Shown: in pieces, positions 56,156-64,000 of the stretch
Layout: each line of letters starts with the position of its first letter
Numbering within the stretch: the first letter of the stretch is position 1
Assembly (NCBI GenBank): GCA_030272585.1
Contig: BSYQ01000002.1
Span: forward strand, 3,472,001-3,536,000
Length of the DNA: 64,000 bases
Direction of reading: 5' to 3'
Origin: Bryopsis sp. KO-2023
Lineage: Eukaryota; Chlorophyta; Ulvophyceae; Bryopsidales; Bryopsidaceae
Made by a program: the position numbers and the translations under genes
The notes under the pieces: model-generated
Told to the model about the DNA's origin: nothing
What the model saw: the letters and a program-made list of their open reading frames with translations, nothing else
Database searches by the model: none

Positions 56156-57205
56156 ATGAGCGATTACGTGAGTGTTGAGTGGGAGCTCCCTAGTGGCGTG
56201 GTTGGTCGAGTCTTCGAGGGGCTTTGCCCGAGGGCTTTGGCCAGGTGCTCCTGTGTCGCTAAGGCATGGAATGAAGTCACCAAGGAAGGCCGTTTCGCTA
56301 AGAAAATCGGCCTCGAGAGATCCTGGCGATGTGGCACCGTTGTGCCGAAATGTATCGAGCTCCTCAAGAATCGGTGGATCGAAAGTTACGGTATGCGGGG
56401 CGAGATGATTGCGATAGTTGGGGAAGAAAAGATTTTTTCTGTGAACGCTGAGAAAGGCGACGTCTTGACTAGGGACCGAGCCAACATGGGGAGTTCGGCT
56501 GTGTGTTTGATCAATGGAATGTTCCTGTGCGAGAGTGACGCGCGAATGGTGGCGGTCCTGGAAATGCCTGAATTGAGACAGATCGCGGCCATTAGCCTTC
56601 GTTTCGAGGTTCATGCGATCGTGGATGTCGGAGACCACGTGGCCTTTGGTGGTACGTTAGGGTGCCTGGATTTGTGGAGCAAGATGGGTTGGACTCGTGT
56701 GAAGGTTTTGAATGAGGTTGGCCCGGTGCAAGAGGACATTTTATGTGCCGCATTCGCCAAGGGAGTGGGTTTGTTGATATGTGGATCGAGGGTTGGGCAT
56801 CTGGAAGTGTGGAGCTTAGCTTCCTGCACCCGCGTGGCGGCTCTCGAGGGACACTCTCGTCCTGTCGTGCATGTTGATGCCAATGACAATATGGTCGTTA
56901 GTGGCTGTCGTGACGGTATCGTCCGGATATGGGATTTAGAGACCTTCGAGTCTGTGCGAGTTATCGACAATAACCCACGGTTGTTTTTTGTAGCGTTGAA
57001 TGAAAGCAAGTTTGCGCGGTGTACGATGAACTTGATGGAAGTGGTGGTTTCTAGTGTTGTCGAGGAGGATTGTTTCCTTCGCACGTTTCATGCAGGAGGT
57101 GAACTCATAGGTCTTTTCTTGACGGAGGGCAAGCTGACGGCTGTGCGACGTGACTGGAAAATCTTGGTGTGGGACTTCTGGGCTCATTCTTGCCTTGAAG
57201 GATGA
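56156..57205 (+). CDS. F-box/WD40-repeat protein, 349 aa, single exon
   Basis: The ATG at 56,156 (MSDYVSVEW) is the first in frame; the frame is open upstream only to a non-ATG codon. Residues about 10-50 form an F-box: ELPSGVVGRVFEGLCPRALA then VAKAWNEV, which binds SKP1 in SCF ubiquitin ligases. WD40 blades follow, best seen as GHLEVWSLASCTRVAALEGH, VVHVDANDNMVVSGCRDGIV and RIWDLETFESVRVI, with a final blade KLTAVRRDWKILVWDF. A central segment (GGTLGCLDLWSKMGWTRVKV) is a weaker blade. Substrate recognition by the WD40 domain would direct ubiquitination; the substrate cannot be guessed. Unlike its neighbours it has no intron. The codon use looks ordinary. Confidence 0.85.
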   Translation: MSDYVSVEWELPSGVVGRVFEGLCPRALARCSCVAKAWNEVTKEGRFAKKIGLERSWRCGTVVPKCIELLKNRWIESYGMRGEMIAIVGEEKIFSVNAEKGDVLTRDRANMGSSAVCLINGMFLCESDARMVAVLEMPELRQIAAISLRFEVHAIVDVGDHVAFGGTLGCLDLWSKMGWTRVKVLNEVGPVQEDILCAAFAKGVGLLICGSRVGHLEVWSLASCTRVAALEGHSRPVVHVDANDNMVVSGCRDGIVRIWDLETFESVRVIDNNPRLFFVALNESKFARCTMNLMEVVVSSVVEEDCFLRTFHAGGELIGLFLTEGKLTAVRRDWKILVWDFWAHSCLEG

Positions 57206-57630
57206 AAACTGTTGATCCTTGGCGTAAGAAACCTGTTTCAATGATTATTGATTGTTTAAACAAATTTCTGTGCGTGATCCTGTGTTGTGAAAGTCTTGCA
57301 AAAAGTCCATGTTTAACAATAAATTTATTGGTTGGGAAAGGGAGAGGGGATTCTGCAAAGGGCAATCAGCTACCGATCCGCAGATGTACACCCGTTAAAA
57401 ACCATACTCTTGGTATTCTCGTTAAAAACCATACTCTTGGTATTCTCGTTTAATAATCAGAGGTGGATCCTGCTTTTCTTTGACCAAGTTGTTGTCTACA
57501 ACACAAAACCTCCTTCGACGAAACCAAATTTGACAGTCGTTATCCATGGAATTGCCTTTGAGTTGAACCGCGTTTGAAATCTTTTTCTTCTGAAAAAGAG
57601 AACGAAACAGGAACTGTGGTAAGGCTTTCT
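57206..57630. other. Intergenic, with a 27-bp tandem duplication
   Basis: It holds the 3' end of the F-box gene. CGTTAAAAACCATACTCTTG plus 7 bases occurs twice in tandem (57,393-57,419 and 57,420-57,446), identical as read. Confidence 0.6.
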
Positions 57631-57644
57631 TGACGTCGACGTCA
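57631..57644. promoter_or_regulatory. TGACGTCGACGTCA palindrome at a gene start
   Basis: A perfect 14 bp palindrome made of two overlapping TGACGTC words, the core of bZIP (CREB/ATF/TGA) sites. It ends 2 bp before the ATG at 57,647. That is unusually close for a promoter site, so it may instead act in the leader RNA or mark a downstream start codon. Confidence 0.5.
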
Positions 57645-57646
57645 CG

Positions 57647-58047
57647 ATGGCGCCTTACAAAACATTATCTCAGGATGCAATGGAAACAAAGGTGATGAAA
57701 TAAGACAAGTTAACGCGACCTGGAGAAAATCACAGGTCCGCAACTTGCGTGTTCGTTCCATCACTCGGGTGTCTCTGTTCGTTGAATTTGTTCCAAACAA
57801 CTTGGATGTTCTGCAAATAAATGAATTCTCCCACCGACGGCCTCGCCGAGTTAGAGAAAGACTGGTGGATTGCATTGGAGGGAAAGGAGTAGAACACCAG
57901 GAAACGGTCTCTGACAATACTCAAAGACTTGACAAGCGGACCCTGGGTGGCGACGGGATATTACTTGAAACTACTCAGAAGCTGAAGAAACAAACATCGA
58001 ATTGCATTGTGAAGGAGATGCCACTCATGAAGCTGAAAAAAGTATAA
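57647..58047 (+). CDS. Novel 118-residue basic protein, two exons
   Basis: Exon 1 (57,647-57,691, MAPYKTLSQDAMETK) and exon 2 (57,736-58,047) join in phase 0 across a 44 bp intron (GTGATG ... TCACAG). Without splicing the frame stops after two codons of the intron, which supports the model. The second exon reads VRNLRVRSITRVSLFVEFVP and continues with an Arg-rich stretch (HRRPRRVRERL) and a Lys-rich end. No domain is recognised, and there is no signal peptide or membrane span. The start context (CACGATGG) is good. The alternative is a chance open frame; the in-frame micro-intron and start context make a gene moderately likely. Confidence 0.5.
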
Positions 58048-58997
58048 AAAAAAGGCCAGTCCAGAGGATGGCCAGCTTATGGGAAAGACTGGCTCGTTTC
58101 TTATATTTCTTATATTTTGAATTTTCGGCGCAAACGCGCTAAGGGTGTGCTTTTTCCTGACGAAAGTTTATGGTAATCCTCGCTTCTGTCGAGACCAAAC
58201 CGTGGAAAGTTCGTGACCGAATTGATCTTTTTTTAGCTGTGGAAAAAGAGTGATATTTCGTACAAGATCTAACTGCTTGACAACATTTCTTCAAAAAAAT
58301 AACAATATATATATATATCTTGGCTGATATACAGTTCATTTCTTTATCATGTGCCACCATTTGAATCACAAATGCATGCATGCATCCATCTCCAGCATGA
58401 AACTTTGGGAAAGAGATCTAGTGAGTACTTTTTGGCATTGGGCCCCAATATATATTGTTTTTCAATTGTTTTTCAATTTTCAAGCCTTCCACAGTGGAGA
58501 GGGCTAAAAGAAAAGCATAACCAATTCACTGGTCTTGTTTCAAATGTGATGCCAGATTTTTTTGTTTTTGTTGGCAATCTTGGCTGAGAATTCAAAATCA
58601 AAAGTAGTGCAGAACCTGTCACGAATCACCATAGAAATAGAAAAAAAAAGAACATTGCTACAGGGAGAAAAATGCCTCGAGAAACAGCTCAGGCGATCAC
58701 AACATCGCTCTTTTCCTCCCAAGGGTGATTCTGAAGGACAAGCTGTAGCTCTTTCAACTAAAGGATTTTGAGATAATGGTCAGAGAAGGCTCGTATCAAC
58801 CCAACAATGTAATCATTCAGAAACATAACTTTTGGTCGAGCAAACAAAAAAAAATCTTGTTATTATCATGCCACCCACAAAAAAGGATCCATCTTGGGAA
58901 CCCTGTGGTTGATCAGGGGAGTGTATGCAAAATAGGTGAGAGAAAAAGCTGGTACAGAGATGGGGCAGGGTTTTTTCTTTTCTTTCAACGAACAAAA
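58048..58997. other. Intergenic, no further gene supported
   Basis: Plus-strand frames at 58,562-58,771 and 58,776-59,297 are open, but the second overlaps, antisense, the better-supported secreted peptide gene. A (TA)n run is at 58,308-58,318. Confidence 0.45.
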
Positions 58998-59482
58998 TTA
59001 AAATCTGCAACAAAACTCGAAGTGATCCCCCTTCTGATGCGACCACGGGACGCCTCCTTCTTTCACGCAAACGAAAGGGTAAAAATTGCAATCAAAAGCC
59101 ACGTAGCAATCACGGCACCAATCCTCTCCTGCGAAACACGATGGTTTTTTCACGTTGAACGCTTTTTACAGCCAAAACCTTCGAGCACACTGAGGAAAAG
59201 AACGAAGAAAACGCCAACCAACCAAAAATTCTACAAGACATGCCAGGCCAGTGCCTATAGCATTGAGGAAAAACGAAAACGCTGCACGAAGCGATAATAC
59301 CCTTTTTTTGCATGGAAGGATCCCGAGAAACCATGCTGTCTGGAAAAGGGCTAAACCGATCTGGATAAGTAAAGCGTTGGAAAAAAACGTACCCCACCTG
59401 TCGTAGGAGCTACTGGCCTGGAAAACGAACCCACTGTCAAAGCCATGAGGATCAAAAGAGCGAGCGCGGTCGATTTTGACAT
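58998..59482 (-). CDS. Small secreted six-cysteine peptide precursor, 71 aa
   Basis: Exon 1 (59,482-59,398) and exon 2 (59,128-58,998) join across a 269 bp intron with donor ACAG-GTGGGG and acceptor TTTCGCAG, in phase 1, giving 71 residues. Residues 1-21 (MSKSTALALLILMALTVGSF) are a clear signal peptide. The mature part after SRPVAPTTG has cysteines at 33, 36, 42, 49, 68 and 69: C-x2-C-x5-C-x6-C-x18-CC, an even number as expected for three disulfides. It ends CCRF and stop. The start context CCACAATG is good. I do not recognise the cysteine pattern as a named family; a role as secreted signal, defence or adhesion peptide is only inference. A longer open frame overlaps exon 1 in another register (59,669-59,166) but has no signal peptide or domain. 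Confidence 0.65.
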
Positions 59483-60207
59483 TGTGGAGTAGTCTCAGTT
59501 TGCGGTCTTCTTTTCGAGGGGCACCAGTGAAATGCTCTGAATCGATCGCCTCTGCGTTTTGCATTGGCGATTTGTGGACGAGGGAGCCCTCACTTTGGAG
59601 CGGCTTCATCGGGATTTGGTCAAGGCCCTTTGGGGCGTCGTTTTCAACTCCTTTGAGCGCCAAGCTCAAATCAAATCATGATTACACACGAAGAACCCGC
59701 TCGGCTAAGGAGCGCCAAGTTGATATCGTCTACTCACAGTCATCTTTGGACTGCTCTGGTAGCTGCCAAACAAACAGGTTCTTATATATATATATATGGA
59801 ATCGAGTTCTTATTGTCACCAGCGAACCCTTGTTCCCCTGTCTCTGGTTCAGCCAAAAGTTATGGAAGGCTCACACTCTCGTGCGTCCGAAAATGAAAGT
59901 GTGTAGAAAAGGAATCGAACCCCCGCCAATACCCTAGGTCAGCAACGCTCTGAGACTAGATTCGGTCAGAGTTCGGAACCAAGTCCATGTACTGAAGGTG
60001 CTATGGAACCTCCACGTTCATTTTGAGAACCAACTCCATATGTACCCTGCTTCGCATAGTTTTCTCAGCTAAAAAGCGTGAAAAGTATTATCTTGTGTCA
60101 AGTCAAACGCCTGCCCACTCAAACTTGCCAACAAGTTCGCCTTTTGTTCGTGATTCCAAATGGGTTGGTGGCACAAAAAATTTGAGTACCTCCGCTACCA
60201 AAAAAAA
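59483..60207. other. Intergenic upstream of the six-cysteine peptide gene
   Basis: It likely holds that gene's promoter; a TATATATATATA run at 59,785-59,798 is about 300 bp upstream. A B-box-like GGTTCGATTCC lies on the minus strand near 59,910 but lacks a cloverleaf. Confidence 0.4.
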
Positions 60208-61148
60208 TTGAGCGGTCCCTCTGCCTATCTGCCATTGGTGAATCCTGTGCTTTGCTTTGGTGCATTGTCCTCCCACCGAGGTAGGGGGACAGTGATCGCT
60301 GCTCGGTTCCCCGCCTAACGCTTTTCCTGACACTTCAACCATTCGACCACCCACTCTTCAGAGAAGGTGCTCGAACAAACCTACCCCTTGGAAAGGATGC
60401 ACCATCAACGCTCAGCACTGGACCAAGGACACACACCTTCGATCCACGCTCAACAGTCCCCGCTTGGGTGATAAGCATGCGCTACCCTGCTCGACATTGT
60501 ATTATAGCGGTTGGAGGCAGGTCATTTTTGTGCTCTGGGTTGGATTTGGAGCGCTGGCGACAAAACCAAATGTCAGTTCTGTGAAGCTCCAGCACACTCT
60601 GCGTGGTGGAAAACGAGGTGCACAGGGTGGAACGTTGTAACAATAGAAAAATCACTCAGATCACCACGCTGGGGAGAGCGGAATCCTCAATGAAAGGAAA
60701 GCACACGCACTGCTGGAGCCACGTTCCACTCTGTGCACCTCGTTCTCCACCGCGCAGAGTGTGCTGGAGCTTCACAGAACTGACATTTGGTTTTGTCGTC
60801 TGCGCTCTAGTTTCACCTGAAAGCCTGTAAATGGCGTGCGTTAAATTGGTACAATAGAACGTCGAGCAGAGTAGCGCCTGCTTATCACCCAAGCGGGGAC
60901 TGTTGAGCGTGGATCGATGGTGTGCGTCATTGGTCCAGTGTTGAGCGTCGATGGTGCATCCTTTCCAAGGGGCAGGTCTGTTCTGGCACCTTCTCTGAGG
61001 AGTCGGTGACGGAATAGGTGGAGTGCCAGGAAAAGCGCCAGGCGGGGAACCGAGCAGCGATCACTGGCCGCCTGCCTCGGTGGGAGGACAATGCACCAGA
61101 GCGAAGCACAGGATAAACCAATGGCAGACAGGCAGAGGGACCGCTCAA
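60208..61148. repeat. Large palindrome with arms of about 428 bp
   Basis: The left arm (60,208-60,635) and right arm (60,721-61,148) are inverted copies around an 85 bp loop. Ends are TTGAGCGGTCCCTCTGCC and its complement. By eye identity is about 85-90 percent with small indels. No gene is present and no target duplication is clear (A-run left, TATTTTT right). It could be a foldback transposon; if transcribed it would make a long hairpin RNA. Confidence 0.85.
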
Positions 61149-61963
61149 TATTTTTATTTTTTCAATTATGTTTATATATATAGATATATGGTTTTTTTGT
61201 ACTCCTCATCGTTTGGGAGGATCACTGTGGACAAACTACATTCCCATTCGTGGTGGGATCGAGCAAGGGAGCTCAGAGAAAAACAGAGATCGGTCTTGGA
61301 AGGTTTGCTTCAGGTGCATACTTTACTTCTGTTGCCGCTTAACAATCCCTAGATTGTTATCCATGGAAATATATTTCTCCATTTTAGAAACTATTGTTCG
61401 GGGGAGGAGGGAAATTCTTATAGAAACACTTTATTCCTTTTGGTTTCAGGTAGTTTTATGTTGCTTCATGAACGAGGTGCAATTCACGAAGGTGCCTTAG
61501 AAGGGTTTCAACAAAATGTACCACTTAGAGAGGTGTTCTCCTGATCAGTCCTGTCGACCAGAGAAAACGGTTCTGTCAATTTGAACTGCTGAGCAAAAAC
61601 CTTTCAATACACCAACTGTGGGGATCTGAACAGCGTAGTCACACTGGTAGTATCGCTGGACAGCGTAGTATCGCTGGTCATACTCAATCATATTTGCAAC
61701 ATCCCTTGAGAATACAAAAAATAAGAGTTGAAATACTTGTACAAACAGTCGGTACCAAACCATTGCATTCTAATGCCAAAAAGCAACATAACCTAAACAG
61801 CAAAGTCAGCAAAAAAAACCTTTTAACATCCAGGGATTCCGAGACAGTCTCGAAATGTCTATTCCTCAGGCCTGAGGAGAAAAATATTGCGGCAGCGTTG
61901 ATCACATGGCGTTTGGCCAGGATGGAGGCCTTGTATTTACTAACAGTTGGGAGTCGAAAATGC
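61149..61963. other. Intergenic, no gene supported
   Basis: Includes the 3' side of the ankyrin gene. A short repeat (GGACAGCGTAGTATCGCTGG) is partly duplicated at 61,632-61,680. Confidence 0.45.
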
Positions 61964-62990
61964 TCAGTCGAGAAGCTCATGCAGCTCGTTCTCGGTTTCC
62001 TCATCACAAGGATTGAACGGACAAGTACAAATATCATCCTTAGCAGTCTCCCCTTCTGAGTCTTTCGCGTTTTTATCAAGCCCTGTCCAAACGATCACAA
62101 GATCACTCAACGGTTCTCCTAATTCACAAGATCGTTCGGCGTCGTTCACTTGTCAGTAGCACTTCTTTGTTCGAACAAGCACCCCATATCTCGTTGGATC
62201 TTCAGGGAAGATCAAAGAAGCAAAACACATTTAATTCGTTGTTTCCTGAATTTTTTCGCTTTGAGGATTTTTCGCTTCCCACCTGCTCCAAGAAGAGTCT
62301 TGACAGCCGCGACACTGCCGTTTTTAGCAGCCGTTCCCAACAAATACAAAGGATCGGAGTCGGCGTCTAGCAATCGCAAAAGAAAACCGACCTCAGTTGC
62401 TCATCAACTACTCCAGAGCACATCTTGAAAGAAATAAGGCAGGAAAGGAAGTTATCAAAGTCGAGCATATACCCGCTAAAAGCAAGTACTCCACAACTTC
62501 AGAGTGGCCGTTCCAGGCCGCATTGAGTATTGCGTTGAGGTTGTTGGCGGCCCTAGCCTCCAAGTTTGCCCCACGGCGAACAGCCACCTGAAAATATTGG
62601 AAGAGGGCATGGTTTCGTGAGTTTGTGCTGATTTCGGTTCGCAAAGTACGATTCACATATGATATTCACAAAGGAGAACCGCCGCTTCTTTCCACCAAAG
62701 TACCACTAACAATAAAATGTTTAAAATGGTGGGATTACCTTGACTTGGGCGAGATCTCCATCGCGGGCAGCCTCCAAGAGCATTTCATCAATATCCTTGA
62801 AACCAAACACGCCTCAGCATATTTTTCTGTCATTTTTTATTGCAGCAGTGACGTTTCAATGCAACCAGAGCATTTGGCCAGAAGGTAAGGATACCTCTTG
62901 ATCATCTGCTGATAAAATTGTAGAAGGGGATGGAGGTCCAGCAACCTCCTCCAGGGACGCCTCCAATGCTGACTCGAGCTCCAGATCCAT
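61964..62990 (-). CDS. Ankyrin-repeat protein, 178 aa, five exons
   Basis: Exons 62,990-62,895, 62,795-62,739, 62,587-62,473, 62,366-62,283 and 62,148-61,964 join in frame (32, 19, 38, 28 and 61 codons) through GT-AG introns. An acidic start (MDLELESALEASLEEVAG) precedes ankyrin repeats: MLLEAARDGDLAQVK, RRGANLEARA, AILNAAWNGHSEVVEYLLL, and PLYLLGTAAKNGSVAAVKTL followed by LLGAG. That is two full repeats and parts of others, matching the family's helix-turn-helix pattern. The C-terminal exon (VNDAERSCELGEPL, then CTCPFNPCDEETENELHELL) is acidic and has no repeat. It is likely a cytosolic protein-binding adaptor. Last-exon choice is the least certain part; the ankyrin exons are firm. Confidence 0.85.
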
Positions 62991-63108
62991 ATCATCCTTC
63001 AGGAACGAGCGAACACATACTCATATACGAAACAGAAATAGGCAAATCTGGTAGAAAGACAAAAACGTCAAGGTAAACGAAGGACGTCCGCATACGCGCG
63101 AACGCACA

Positions 63109-63580
63109 TCACATGAAGAGGAGGAGTCTTGTTATCATTCGAAGGAAACGCAGCAATGCTGAGAAGATTCTCTTCACCTCATTTTGAAGTAGTTTTCTGA
63201 AATCGCGGCGAGGGCCTTTCAAGGATGTGGAGCCTCCTGTGGACAAAAGGGAACAAGTTGAAATGAAAAACGTGAGGATAACGACAGGACCAAAAAGGGA
63301 ATACCACACACACACACACAAGCCGATCCAGGAGAACTGTTTGGACCCACAGATTCAGCCGCTACGAAGGAGCGAAATCAACGCTGACACAAGAAAGAAA
63401 AACGAAGGCGTATCAAGGACCCTAATCTTTACTCAACACCGAGCTGAACGTAGCGCTTGCGTCGGTTTGCTCACCGGATCGAAGCTGTTTCGTCGATTTA
63501 AGACATGGGAGAGCTGGCGTCGTTTCCACGATGGTAGACGCCAGTAAAAGAAGAATCGCTGTTGCTGGAGCGGTCATCAT
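63109..63580 (-). CDS. Small secreted basic amphipathic peptide precursor, 77 aa
   Basis: Exon 1 (63,580-63,475) and exon 2 (63,236-63,109) join across a 238 bp intron with donor TCCG-GTGAGC and acceptor TTTGTCCACAG, in phase 1. The start (MMTAPATAILLLLASTIVET) is a signal peptide. The rest contains one Cys near residue 26 and a C-terminal stretch with regular alternation of Arg/Lys and bulky hydrophobics (RRDFRKLLQNEVKRIF, then LLRFLRMITRLLLFM) that would form a basic amphipathic helix. No family is recognised. Such helices occur in antimicrobial and membrane-active peptides, but also in targeting sequences, so function is inference only. It lies just 118 bp upstream of the ankyrin gene on the same strand. 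Confidence 0.55.
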
Positions 63581-64000
63581 CCTGGCCGAGATGTCGCTTC
63601 TCTAGTCGTGTGCAGTTCGGCGGGACAAGGAGAAAACTCTGCCGAAAACAAGGCTTGTGAATGGGGAACGAAGAGCTTGTCAGAAACAAATCGAAAAGAA
63701 AGTCTGTGGTGCTGGGAAGTGGGCGGCTGTTTCTTGTCGTGGTCGTCGCGGGAGAGTTACGACGCTTTAAAAGGGAGATTCAGAGAATGGAGGGTGTATG
63801 GCCACTCGTAAGACATTCATACTCAGAGCAGCTGGGAAGTATGCCTCCTCTGTACCATTTTGTGCGCACGTTCTGAACGGGTTCCGATTTGAAACTTGCG
63901 GAGGTCCCTTCAAAATAGGGTGGAGGATCTTTCGTATCACGGTCTCACAATGTAATCATTATCATTATCACGGTGTTTTGGACGGAACCACCGCTGGGCG
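63581..64000. other. Window end, no gene supported
   Basis: It holds the upstream region of the amphipathic-peptide gene and open frames on the plus strand (63,608-63,876) without a domain. A gene starting beyond the window cannot be excluded. Confidence 0.4.

Noticed and set aside
57642-57917. Minus-strand frame of 91 codons
   Set aside because: Antisense to the two-exon novel gene; no domain and weaker start context.
58776-59297. Plus-strand open frame of 173 codons
   Set aside because: Antisense to the spliced peptide gene, very rich in Lys and Phe from A/T runs, and no recognisable domain.
59166-59669. Minus-strand open frame of 167 codons over the six-cysteine peptide gene
   Set aside because: No domain, signal peptide or good start context; it shares DNA with the intron and exon 1 of a better model and reads hydrophobic only where the intron is T-rich.
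59885-59950. Possible tRNA on the minus strand
   Set aside because: GGTTCGATTCC is present but its T-stem pairs poorly and no A-box is found at a suitable distance.

Overview
The window looks like nuclear DNA of a eukaryote, probably an alga or other protist. Genes are split by short GT-AG introns (44 to about 270 bp), there are no ribosome binding sites or operons, and retrotransposons and hAT DNA transposons are abundant. The best plastid hint is a BASS4/SLC10A7-like transporter, but that family is not confined to plastid-bearing lineages, so the phylum is left open.

Bases 1 to about 44,324 are a gene-poor, transposon-filled block framed by two long inverted repeats (about 9-1,740 and 42,285-44,324). 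Inside is a decayed background of retroelement pieces: a Ty3-type Gag, a Ty3-type reverse transcriptase and a DIRS-like reverse transcriptase on the minus strand, plus a YMDD reverse transcriptase and a broken hAT transposase on the plus strand. Younger insertions sit in this background. One is a 3.7 kb chromovirus derivative with no visible sequence differences between its 129 bp LTRs. Another is a 7.2 kb LARD-like element whose 205 bp LTRs also read the same. A 5.1 kb hAT transposon is complete, with 8 bp target duplication and a six-exon transposase that reads through in frame. Two further non-autonomous hAT elements have 8 bp duplications.

From about 44.3 kb to the end the DNA is genic. 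In order it holds: a broken first-exon copy of proteasome ATPase RPT3; a gene made of seven tandem CxxC...CxxC modules; a BASS4-like transporter with one small transposon in an intron and a foldback element fused into its C-terminus; a poorly resolved minus-strand gene; a coiled-coil, probably tail-anchored protein; a single-exon F-box/WD40 protein; a novel 118-residue protein; a small secreted six-cysteine peptide; a roughly 940 bp near-perfect palindrome; a 178-residue ankyrin-repeat protein; and a small secreted basic amphipathic peptide.

The genes do not form an obvious pathway. The most novel items are the CxxC-repeat protein, the two secreted mini-proteins, the large inverted-repeat block, and the foldback insertion in the transporter gene. 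All exon models were assembled by eye from splice signals and frame, without alignment tools.
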